From Acidobacteriota bacterium (GTDB lineage Bacteria; Acidobacteriota; Polarisedimenticolia; JAPUIV01): 13,059 bases of DNA. Positions 1 to 6,894 of the stretch are shown here, in pieces. The first letter of the stretch is position 1. Every line of letters starts with the position of its first letter. The stretch is from positions 1 to 13,059 of the forward strand of contig JAPUIV010000137.1 in the NCBI GenBank assembly GCA_027296665.1. The letters are read 5' to 3'. Below the pieces are notes generated by a model, which saw nothing but the letters and a program-made list of their open reading frames with translations, searched no databases and was not told the origin of the DNA. A program made the translations under genes and the position numbers.

Positions 1-447
1 GTGTTTGCCTCCGCACTTATCGACCCGAAAACTTTGACGGAAGTAGGGGTCATCCTTTTTGACAATGGCGAAAAACTGGTTGAACTCAATGATGGAGGCG
101 GCAATCCCGTCGGTATACAAGTGCGAACGGGGGATGAGGTCAGCCGCGATCAGATTTACACACGCCAGTTCGCCATCTTCAACACCACGTCCTTTCCGGC
201 CGAGGATTGCATCGCCCTGGCTCCCATCGTCCCGACTCTTACACCTACCGACGGGGTCACCTCGCTCAAGGTTTTCGGCCAAGGCTTATCCCTTGATTTC
301 AAGGTGGACGCCGTGGATACCGTGAGCGGCGCGGCCCGCCTGACGACCGTGGAATCGGGCCTGTCGATACCCACGGTGCCGATGTGCTGTAAAATTTTCG
401 GCTTCGAACTCTGCAACCAAGGTGAGCCTGCCTGCGCAACACCCTGA
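1..447 (+). CDS. Unrecognised protein, probably cut at its N-terminus by the window edge
   Basis: The reading frame is open from base 1 (first codon GTG) to a TGA at 445-447, giving 148 visible residues. Because it is open at the very edge, the true start may lie outside the window. I do not recognise a family. The protein is acidic to neutral and rich in Val, Thr, Asp and Gly in a beta-like pattern, with no obvious membrane segment. The C-terminal end has a Cys cluster (Met-Cys-Cys, then two more Cys before the final ATP), plus one Cys near residue 70. This could suit an exported or metal-binding protein, but that is a guess. It is convergent with the DUF2520 gene, 77 bp away, so it is not part of that operon. 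The sense-strand frame is more protein-like than the arginine/proline-rich shadows opposite it. Confidence 0.6.
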   Translation: MFASALIDPKTLTEVGVILFDNGEKLVELNDGGGNPVGIQVRTGDEVSRDQIYTRQFAIFNTTSFPAEDCIALAPIVPTLTPTDGVTSLKVFGQGLSLDFKVDAVDTVSGAARLTTVESGLSIPTVPMCCKIFGFELCNQGEPACATP

Positions 448-524
448 ACCAACCTGGTTTTCGCTGATCCATTTCCCCGCTAATGCTTCATTCCCTGGTT
501 TCCGACCTCGTTTTTCCGCCCGTT
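448..524. other. Convergent intergenic gap, nothing firm seen
   Basis: These 77 bp lie between the unrecognised plus-strand gene and the 3' end of the DUF2520 gene. One 5-bp hairpin next to the stop (AACCA/TGGTT, from 447) is followed by only a few T and is too weak to call a terminator. No convincing terminator for the minus-strand operon was found. Confidence 0.4.
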
Positions 525-1442
525 TCACTTTTTCCGGGGCCGTAACATGCGCCGGAGTCCAGATAGGGTACGGGGGGTGAGCCGTCCTGTTTTTTCCGCC
601 AGGGAAACGGCGCGCAGGGCGAGAAGGCGGTGCAATTCGCCTAGTTCGGGAGCCGCCTTGTCGAGGTGATCGAGGTGTTTTTTGAGTGTGAGGGAATCTC
701 CCCGTGAAATCGGCCCGGTCAGGGCCCCGGCCGGGCCCCCCTTCTCCAGGTTGGCCACCGTTGCCCGCAGCAGGGGAGTGAAGAGGCCGGTCCAGTCGCG
801 TGCGAAGCGGCGGCCGGACCGGTTGGGGAGGAGGTCCAACCCCAGGGAGACTAGGCAGACCAGGTAGTTGGAAAGAAAGCAGGCGCAGAGGTGGTAGGCA
901 GTTTTCCCCTCGGCCGGAATCACCGCCGCCCGTCCCCCGAGGGCCCGGGCGATTTCCCGGCCCACGCGGACCGCGCGGGCATCCCCTTCCAGGAAAACCG
1001 GCGCTCCTCGTAAATTTCGGACGTCCGATTGCCCGCCGGTGAGAGTCTGGAGGGGATGGATCGATCCGGTGTGCGCCCCTTTCCGGGCCAGGGCGGAAAG
1101 CTCGGATCGATCTTGGGCGCCGCTGGTGTGGAGCACCGTCCGGTTCTTCCAGCAAAGATCACTGGCGGCCAGAGCCCGGGCCACCTGGGCGATCTGCCGG
1201 TCCGGGACGCAGATCAGGACGAGGTTCGACTCTCCCACCGCCGCGGTCGCGGCGCTGAATCCCCGGCCCCGCCCGATCCTTGCCGCCGCCCTGCGAGACG
1301 ACGCCAGCGAACCGCAGATGATCCCCTCCAGGCGGAAACGGGAGGAACGGGATAGGATCCTGCCAAGGGCGGTGCCCATCCGCCCGGCGCCCACCAGGGA
1401 GAAACGGGTGGGAGACGGTTTTTTGCGTTTTTCTGTGGTCAT
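525..1442 (-). CDS. Rossmann-like and DUF2520 domain-containing oxidoreductase-like protein
   Basis: A 305-residue protein. The N-terminus has a dinucleotide-binding beta-alpha-beta fold with the glycine motif GAGRMG at residues 18-23, and a later strand ends in LVLICVPD near residues 74-81. The middle carries SIHPLQT (127-133), and the segment KTAYHLCACFLSNYLV (180-195) opens the helical C-terminal domain. This is the layout of the Rossmann-like/DUF2520 family, related to pyrroline-5-carboxylate and 6-phosphogluconate dehydrogenase folds; its reaction is not established, and NADP binding is inferred. The ATG at 1442 overlaps the TGA of rluD in an ATGA arrangement with a G-rich stretch just upstream, which suggests translational coupling. 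It is the last gene of the ileS operon. Relatives in other bacteria are often annotated near pantothenate genes, but none are visible here. Confidence 0.85.
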   Translation of the reverse strand: MTTEKRKKPSPTRFSLVGAGRMGTALGRILSRSSRFRLEGIICGSLASSRRAAARIGRGRGFSAATAAVGESNLVLICVPDRQIAQVARALAASDLCWKNRTVLHTSGAQDRSELSALARKGAHTGSIHPLQTLTGGQSDVRNLRGAPVFLEGDARAVRVGREIARALGGRAAVIPAEGKTAYHLCACFLSNYLVCLVSLGLDLLPNRSGRRFARDWTGLFTPLLRATVANLEKGGPAGALTGPISRGDSLTLKKHLDHLDKAAPELGELHRLLALRAVSLAEKTGRLTPRTLSGLRRMLRPRKK

Positions 1443-2422
1443 CCCCCGGGTTTCCAGCCATCCAAATATTCAAGAAGTTCGCGCATGTCGGCCGGGAGTT
1501 CCGCCTGGAGTTTCACCGGCAGCCCTGATGTGGGGTGCAGGAATTCGAGTTTCCATGCATGCAGAGCGGGTCTTCCCAGGGCCTGGATGTGGTGCCGTAA
1601 CTCCTTCTCGCGGGGATGAAGATTCCGTTCCCCCCCGTATTTCCGATCGCCGACGATCGGATGGCGAATGGCGGCAAGATGAACCCGGATCTGGTGGGTC
1701 CGACCCGTCTCCGGGCGTACCTCCAGGAGTGTGAAGGCGCCGTAGCTCTTCACCGGCAGCAGATGGGTGAGGGCGGGCTTCCCTATGGGGGAATGGGTGC
1801 TCATGGCGGTCCGCTCCCGGCGATGGCGTCCCACCGGCAGATCGATCCGGCGCGGCCGGACGGTCCCCCAGGCCAGCGCAAGGTAACATTTTTTCACGAC
1901 ACGATCCTGGAACTGGTCCGCCAGGCAGCGATGGGCGGAGTCGGTCTTGGCGATGACAATAAGTCCGGTGGTTCCCTTGTCGAGGCGATGCACGATACCG
2001 GGGCGTTGGGGGTGGCTGCCGGCGGAAAGCGCCATGTGCCGGCCCAGGAGGGCATTGACCAGGGTTCCTTGCCGTATCGGCCCGGCGGGATGAACCACCA
2101 TGCCCGCGGATTTGTTGATCACAATGAATTCCTCTTCCTCACGGACCACGTCGAGGGGAAGGTTTTCCCCTTCGATCCGAACCGGATCGGGAGCGGGTGA
2201 TCTGCACACCACCTCCTCTCCCAGTTTGAGACGGTGGCCGTTCTTGGCCGCCTTCCCGTTCACCGTGATCTTCCCCTGGAGAATCGCCTTCTGGATCGCG
2301 GAGCGGCTCAGATCCTTCCTTCGCGCAGTGACAAATCGATCCAGCCGGGTGCCGGCCGCGTCGGGGGAAACCTGGAATCGGGTGCGATCCGGCTCCGGAG
2401 ACGGGGCCGATCGGGCCGTCAT
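1439..2422 (-). CDS. rluD: 23S rRNA pseudouridine synthase, RluD/RluC family
   Basis: A 327-residue RluA-family pseudouridine synthase that isomerises uridine to pseudouridine in large-subunit rRNA. An N-terminal S4 RNA-binding domain spans about residues 24-75 (GTRLDRF through the KLGEE turn). The catalytic domain follows with NKSAGMVVHP (103-112) and the family signature HRLDKGTTGL (145-154), in which D148 is the catalytic aspartate. GRTHQIRVHL (240-249) and VGDRKYG (257-263) are also typical. The length fits RluD (about 320). The frame stays open 300 codons further upstream, but that part lies on lgt in another frame. The ATG at 2422 overlaps the lgt stop (ATGA), and the S4 domain begins about 24 residues later, so this start is preferred. 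RluC is an alternative; the exact target uridines cannot be read from the sequence. Confidence 0.92.
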   Translation of the reverse strand: MTARSAPSPEPDRTRFQVSPDAAGTRLDRFVTARRKDLSRSAIQKAILQGKITVNGKAAKNGHRLKLGEEVVCRSPAPDPVRIEGENLPLDVVREEEEFIVINKSAGMVVHPAGPIRQGTLVNALLGRHMALSAGSHPQRPGIVHRLDKGTTGLIVIAKTDSAHRCLADQFQDRVVKKCYLALAWGTVRPRRIDLPVGRHRRERTAMSTHSPIGKPALTHLLPVKSYGAFTLLEVRPETGRTHQIRVHLAAIRHPIVGDRKYGGERNLHPREKELRHHIQALGRPALHAWKLEFLHPTSGLPVKLQAELPADMRELLEYLDGWKPGG

Positions 2423-3216
2423 TTTCCGCCCCCGGACTCGGCCGGTCTGCCGCTTCGCAGGATCTTCAACAACATGAATCCGGCGATGAGGAACCCCGCC
2501 AGAGCAATGAGCTGGGAGGTAGTGAGGTTTCCGGCGATCTGAGGGCCCCGGTAATCTCCCCGGAAGAATTCCACCGTGAAGCGGAAGCCGCCGTGCAGCA
2601 GGAGGTAGAGCCAGAAGATGGTGCCGGGACGGCTTTTCCTGCGGTAGAAGAAGACCAGGACAAAGAAGGTCAGGAAGTTCGAGGCGGAGTGAAACAGCTG
2701 GGTGGGGAGGAGAGGGGTATCCAGGGTGACACCGGTGAGGTGATACGCCTCGGGGTTCCGGAAGGTCACCGAGATCGGGGTGTCGGCGGGAATGCCGTAA
2801 CAACAGCCGGCGGCGAAACAGCCGAGCCGGCCGATCGCCTGACCGATGGCCGCGGCGGGGGCGACGGCATCGGTGGCCTTCCACACCGAGATCCGGTGGC
2901 GGCGAAGGTAGAACAGGCCAACGGCCAGGGCGAAGAGGAGACCGCCGTAAAAAACGCCTGCCGCCCGCCAGGTCCGGAGAATCTCTTCGGGGTGGCGCAG
3001 GTAATGGGGGAGGTCGATGAGATAGAGGAACAGTTTGGCGCCGATGATGCCGGAGAGCAGGGCATAGATACCGAGGTCGAGAATTCTCGCCGGTTCGATC
3101 CCTTCCTTGCGGGCGTAGTGGGTAGCTACCCGGAGGGCGACGAGAAAACTGATGGCGTATAGAAGGCCGTAGGTGCCGATCTGGAAATGGAGGATCTTGA
3201 AGAGGATTGGATGCAT
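2419..3216 (-). CDS. lgt: Prolipoprotein diacylglyceryl transferase
   Basis: A 265-residue inner-membrane enzyme that moves diacylglyceryl from phosphatidylglycerol to the lipobox cysteine of prolipoproteins, the first step of lipoprotein maturation. There are several hydrophobic segments, for example around residues 13-30, 48-68, 86-104, 180-191, 199-209 and 234-251. The Lgt signature lies at GQAIGRLGCFAAGCCYG (125-141), with the essential arginine at R130, and GGFRFTVEFFRGD (209-221) is the C-terminal conserved part. Compared with E. coli Lgt, the His of the SFHGG motif is replaced by Tyr (GVFYGG, 87-92), and the Asn after GRxG is Cys (C133), a GCCYG-type variant. It lies 3 bp after lspA and overlaps rluD by 4 bp. 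Having Lgt and LspA adjacent lets two successive steps be produced together. Confidence 0.93.
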   Translation of the reverse strand: MHPILFKILHFQIGTYGLLYAISFLVALRVATHYARKEGIEPARILDLGIYALLSGIIGAKLFLYLIDLPHYLRHPEEILRTWRAAGVFYGGLLFALAVGLFYLRRHRISVWKATDAVAPAAAIGQAIGRLGCFAAGCCYGIPADTPISVTFRNPEAYHLTGVTLDTPLLPTQLFHSASNFLTFFVLVFFYRRKSRPGTIFWLYLLLHGGFRFTVEFFRGDYRGPQIAGNLTTSQLIALAGFLIAGFMLLKILRSGRPAESGGGK

Positions 3217-3219
3217 GGT

Positions 3220-3756
3220 TCACCCGGCCTGGCGGGCCTTCCCCTGTTCCCCGAAAAGGTCCAGGCCCAGAAGTCCCACTCCCAGGCAGATCGAGGCGTC
3301 TCCCAGGTTGAACGCCGGCCAATGATGGGAGCCCCAGTAGACATCAAGGAAATCGACCACGAACCCGAGCCGGATCCTGTCAATAAGATTGCCGGCAGCC
3401 CCTCCCAGGATCAGGGCCAGGCCGAGGCGGAACCAGAGTTCCCGCCGATTCGATTTCAGGAGAATAAGGAGAACGAAACAGATGGCGGCTATCGGCAGGA
3501 TGGTGAAGGCGACCATGCGGACCGCTCCGCCGAATTCCCTGCCGAACCCGAACAACGCCCCCTGATTCGCGACGAAGGTCAGATCAAACAGTCCGGGTAT
3601 CAGCCGGACAGTTCCGCGCGGCACCAGCTTCGCTAGGATCGCCATCTTGGTCACCTGGTCCGCGGCGACAATGGCAAGGCTCAGGGCCAGAAACCCGAAG
3701 GGGGATGCGGGAGGGGTATGAATGGACGATTCAGCTTGATTCATGGGAAGGTTCAT
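3220..3756 (-). CDS. lspA: Lipoprotein signal peptidase (signal peptidase II)
   Basis: A 178-residue integral-membrane aspartyl protease that cleaves the signal peptide of diacylglyceryl-prolipoproteins. Four hydrophobic segments are visible (about 21-37, 50-66, 84-101 and 151-168). Family motifs are DQVTK (33-37), NQGALFG (64-70), GGAAGNLIDRI (118-128) and FNLGDASICLG (149-159); the catalytic aspartates should be D126 and D153. Only the part from about residue 19 matches the family, and the frame stays open 53 codons upstream inside ileS. I chose the ATG at 3756, which overlaps the 3' end of ileS by 26 bp; a second ATG at 3744 would give 174 residues and a 14-bp overlap. Neither has a strong Shine-Dalgarno, so coupling to ileS termination is likely. 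ileS-lspA linkage is common in Gram-negative bacteria. Confidence 0.92.
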   Translation of the reverse strand: MNLPMNQAESSIHTPPASPFGFLALSLAIVAADQVTKMAILAKLVPRGTVRLIPGLFDLTFVANQGALFGFGREFGGAVRMVAFTILPIAAICFVLLILLKSNRRELWFRLGLALILGGAAGNLIDRIRLGFVVDFLDVYWGSHHWPAFNLGDASICLGVGLLGLDLFGEQGKARQAG

Positions 3757-6682
3757 CGAGGTATTCTCGCACAGGTTCGATGCAACGGCCACACAGGCGG
3801 GGGAAATCTTCCTCCGTACCGACGTCGGTTGAATAATTCCAGCAACGTTCACATTTTTCCCCCTCGGCCCGTTGTATTTCGATCCGGGGCGAGGCATTTC
3901 GATCACTCCGGTCACCCGTTGCCGCGATCCTCAGATCGACCTGCGAGACGATGAAGATCATGGGCAACTGGGAGTGATAACTCTTCAGGAATCCGGCCAG
4001 GGGCGGCCCGGCGCTCAGGATCACCTTTCCTTCCAGAGAATTCCCGATGAGCTTCTCCTCCCTGGCCAGGTCCAGAGCCTTCTGTACCTCCTGGCGTAGA
4101 GAGAGAAGGCGTTTCCATCGCTCCTCCAGGCCGGCGTCCTCCGGGATATCGGCGGCGGAGAGAAATTCGGCGAGATGGATCGACCGGTCCCGGGGCTTGA
4201 GCTTCCCCAGCTCTCCCCAGATCTCCTCCGAGGTAAAGCAGAGAATGGGCGCCATGAGCCGGCATACCGTCTCGGCGATCCTCCACAGGGCGGTCTGGGC
4301 GGAGCGGCGGGGTGTCCCCGCGCGGGAAGAGGTGTAGAGGCGATCCTTCAGAATATCCAGGTAGATGGAACTCATGGTGACGGCGCAGAAGTCCTGCAGA
4401 GTGTGGTACACCGTGTGAAATTCGAATTCCTCGTATCCCACCCGTACCCGCGATGAGACCCGCCGAAGCTGCAGGAGGGCCCAGCGGTCGACCTCTTCCA
4501 TTTCATCGAATGGCACCTGATCCCGGTCCGGACGAAAGTCATGGAGGTTGCCGAGAAGAAACCTGCAGGTATTCCGGATCTTTCGATAGGCCTCCACGTT
4601 TTGCTTGAGGATCTCCTCGGAAAGACGCATGTCGTCCAGGTAATTGGTCATCGAGACCCAGAGCCGCAGGATCTCGGCCCCCCGGCCCTGGATCACTTCC
4701 TGGGGAGAGATGACGTTCCCCCTGGACTTCGACATCTTCCGCCCTTCGGCGTCGAGGGTGAATCCATGCGTCAGCACGGTCTTGTAGGGGGCCCGGTCCT
4801 TGTCGTTCACCGCGATGAGAAGGGAGGAATGGAACCATCCACGGTACTGGTCATGGCCCTCGAGGTACAGGTCTGCCTGATCCGAGGGATCGCCACCGGG
4901 CTGGACGACACTGTACGACACCCCCGATTCGAACCAGACGTCCACGATCGCGTCATAGGGTTCCCAGCGATCGGCCTGATGGCAGACGGAACATTCGGCG
5001 CCATCGGGAAGGATCCGGCCGATCAGTTCCTTCCGGTCCCGGTACGGAACCATCTTTCCATCCTGTTGTTTCCGGCCATACCAGCTTTCCGAACCTTCCT
5101 TCTGGAACAGTTGTTCGACCTTTTCAAACAGGCGGGGATCCCGGAGAAAGGCCTGGGGATTTTCGGGAAAGCACCTGGAACAGGTGACGGCGGGGATCGG
5201 CACCCCCCAGGCCCGTTGTCGGGAGATGCACCAGTCGGGCCGGGACTCGATCATATGGGCGATTCGCTTCTCCCCGAAGGACGGGATCCACCTGGTCTGT
5301 TTCACCGCCGCCAGAGCATGCTGCCTCAGATCGTTCCGATCCATGGAGATGAACCATTGGGGAGTGGCCCGGAAGAGAACGGGATCCTTGCTTCGCCAGC
5401 AATGCGGGTAGGAGTGAACGATCTCCTCGGAACCGAGAAGAAGCCCTCTCTTTTCCAGATCCTTGAGAATTTTGGAATTGGCGGACCAGACCGAGAGGCC
5501 GGCGAGGAAGTCATGGGGCGCCACCCGATCGGGGAGAAAACAGCCATCGTCTCCCACTGGATTGAAGGTTTCCAGGGAATATTTCTCGCCGGTATAAAAA
5601 TCGTCCATGCCGTGGCCCGGGGCGGTATGCACCAGGCCGGTTCCCTGATCCAGGGTGACGTAGTCCGCCAGGACCAAGACCGCGGGCCCGTTTGTGGGGT
5701 AGGGGGGATCGGCCAGCAGGGATCGCCCCCTCCATTCCTTCCCGGTGCCGGGGCCGACGAGATCCTTTCCGGAAAATCGGGTGACGCACTCGGCATCCCG
5801 GAGGGCCGGGCAATGCCGGATCACCTCTTCCCTGAGCTTCTCCGCCACCAGGAATATTTCGGACCCGGTTTGCAGGGCGGCGTATGTCAGGTTGGGGTGA
5901 AGGGCGACGGCCCGGTTGGCCGGCAAGGTCCAGGGGGTGGTGGTCCAGATCAGAAGCGAGATCTTGCCGGCGAAAGGTGTCAGGGCGGGGAAGATGTCTT
6001 CCACCCCCCGCACCGGAAACTTTACCCAGATCGAGGGAGAACGGTGATCCCCATACTCCACCTCGGCCTCCGCCAGGGCGGTCCTGCACTTGGGGCACCA
6101 GTGGACCGGTTTTTCACCGAAATAGATTGCGCCGCGGCTAAAGAATTTACCCAGTTGTCGAATGATCTCCGCCTCGTAATTCCGGTCCAGGGTTCGGTAA
6201 ATTGTCTTTTCGTTTCCCTTCCGGTCCCACAACACTCCCAGGCGGCGGAACTCCCGTGCCTGGATATCGACGAATTTTATTGCGTACTCCCGGCAACGTT
6301 CCCGAATCTCGAGGCGCGGGAGGGATCGAATCTTTTCGGAACCGACCTGCAGTTCGATCTGGTGTTCGATAGGCTGTCCGTGGCAGTCCCATCCTGGAAT
6401 GTAAGGGGCGTTGAACCCCATCATGGTTCTGGACTTCACGACGATGTCCTTCAGGATCTTGTTGAGGGCTTGACCCAGGTGGATATTGCCGTTGGCATAG
6501 GGAGGACCGTCATGGAGAAAGAACAGGGGACGATCGGCGCTCTTGTCGCGAATTTGTTGGTAGAGACCTATTTCGTCCCAATGGGAGAGGGTGTCGGGCT
6601 CCAGACGATTGAGATTCGCTTTCATCCGGAACTCGGTCCTGGGAAGGTTCAGTGTGTCCTTCATTCTGAAAGGCGCGTCCAT
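3731..6682 (-). CDS. ileS: Isoleucyl-tRNA synthetase
   Basis: A 983-residue class I aminoacyl-tRNA synthetase that charges tRNA-Ile in the cytoplasm. The N-terminal part has DTLNLPRTEF, then PPYANGNIHLGQALNK with the HIGH-type signature as HLGQ at 68-71. The CP1 editing domain contains WTTTPWTLPAN (246-256) and GTGLVHTAPGHGMDD (347-361). KMSKS lies at 649-653, followed by the anticodon-binding helices (SSIYLDILKDRLY). The C-terminal zinc site has Cys 944, 947, 964 and 967. The frame runs open to 7075, but the added residues are not family-like. The ATG at 6682 has an AGGA ribosome site 8 nt upstream and is preferred over the ATG at 6664, which has none. It is the first gene of the operon, with lspA starting inside its 3' end. 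Confidence 0.97.
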   Translation of the reverse strand: MDAPFRMKDTLNLPRTEFRMKANLNRLEPDTLSHWDEIGLYQQIRDKSADRPLFFLHDGPPYANGNIHLGQALNKILKDIVVKSRTMMGFNAPYIPGWDCHGQPIEHQIELQVGSEKIRSLPRLEIRERCREYAIKFVDIQAREFRRLGVLWDRKGNEKTIYRTLDRNYEAEIIRQLGKFFSRGAIYFGEKPVHWCPKCRTALAEAEVEYGDHRSPSIWVKFPVRGVEDIFPALTPFAGKISLLIWTTTPWTLPANRAVALHPNLTYAALQTGSEIFLVAEKLREEVIRHCPALRDAECVTRFSGKDLVGPGTGKEWRGRSLLADPPYPTNGPAVLVLADYVTLDQGTGLVHTAPGHGMDDFYTGEKYSLETFNPVGDDGCFLPDRVAPHDFLAGLSVWSANSKILKDLEKRGLLLGSEEIVHSYPHCWRSKDPVLFRATPQWFISMDRNDLRQHALAAVKQTRWIPSFGEKRIAHMIESRPDWCISRQRAWGVPIPAVTCSRCFPENPQAFLRDPRLFEKVEQLFQKEGSESWYGRKQQDGKMVPYRDRKELIGRILPDGAECSVCHQADRWEPYDAIVDVWFESGVSYSVVQPGGDPSDQADLYLEGHDQYRGWFHSSLLIAVNDKDRAPYKTVLTHGFTLDAEGRKMSKSRGNVISPQEVIQGRGAEILRLWVSMTNYLDDMRLSEEILKQNVEAYRKIRNTCRFLLGNLHDFRPDRDQVPFDEMEEVDRWALLQLRRVSSRVRVGYEEFEFHTVYHTLQDFCAVTMSSIYLDILKDRLYTSSRAGTPRRSAQTALWRIAETVCRLMAPILCFTSEEIWGELGKLKPRDRSIHLAEFLSAADIPEDAGLEERWKRLLSLRQEVQKALDLAREEKLIGNSLEGKVILSAGPPLAGFLKSYHSQLPMIFIVSQVDLRIAATGDRSDRNASPRIEIQRAEGEKCERCWNYSTDVGTEEDFPRLCGRCIEPVREYLDEPSHESS

Positions 6683-6750
6683 TCGGTCATTCCTATTTGG
6701 GATTCGGAGGCGGAGATGTTGGAACCATTCGAGAAAAACAGAGAAAATGC

Positions 6751-6780
6751 AATCTAGCACCGGGCTCCGGAACTTGTCAA
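6751..6780 (-). promoter_or_regulatory. Predicted sigma-70 promoter for the ileS operon
   Basis: Reading the minus strand, a perfect -35 hexamer TTGACA (6775-6780) is followed after 18 bp by TAGATT (6751-6756), preceded by TGC to give an extended -10. The expected start is near 6744, leaving a leader of about 60 nt before the ileS ATG. No T-box or other leader structure fits in so short a leader. Confidence 0.65.
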
Positions 6781-6805
6781 GACGCGCTCCAGACCCGGTT
6801 GCTCC

Positions 6806-6834
6806 TTGACCGGGTCGCAACCCCATGCTAAGGT
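6806..6834 (+). promoter_or_regulatory. Predicted sigma-70 promoter for the cysteine desulfurase-mnmA pair
   Basis: TTGACC (6806-6811), a 17-bp spacer and TAAGGT (6829-6834), with TGC just before the -10 as an extended element. The -10 itself matches the consensus at only three positions. It faces away from the ileS promoter, and the two -35 boxes are 25 bp apart. The expected leader is about 54 nt. No IscR-type palindrome was recognised. Confidence 0.5.
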
Positions 6835-6894
6835 TCGGCTTCGCTCCTCCTCCCCCGTGTTCCCCGGGGCGGGCCGTGACCGCTTCATTCCCAT

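Noticed and set aside
446..462. Terminator hairpin after the first gene
   Set aside because: Only a 5-bp stem with a 3-nt loop and four T; too weak to call.
286..1155. 289-codon minus-strand frame overlapping the DUF2520 gene
   Set aside because: Very rich in Arg, Pro and Gly, and it spans the convergent intergenic gap and the 3' end of the unrecognised gene; the DUF2520 frame has real motifs.
2423..3322. 300-codon upstream extension of rluD
   Set aside because: It lies on lgt in another frame, with Arg/Pro-rich low-quality sequence; the S4 domain begins just after the ATG at 2422.
6683..6744. T-box or other riboswitch in the ileS leader
   Set aside because: The predicted leader is only about 60 nt and shows no T-box sequence or terminator/antiterminator pair.
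4541..6757. 738-codon open frame antisense to ileS
   Set aside because: It lies wholly opposite ileS, whose motifs are intact from end to end; the opposite frame stays open because of high GC and biased codon positions. Its translation is rich in Gly and Pro and matches no family I recognise.
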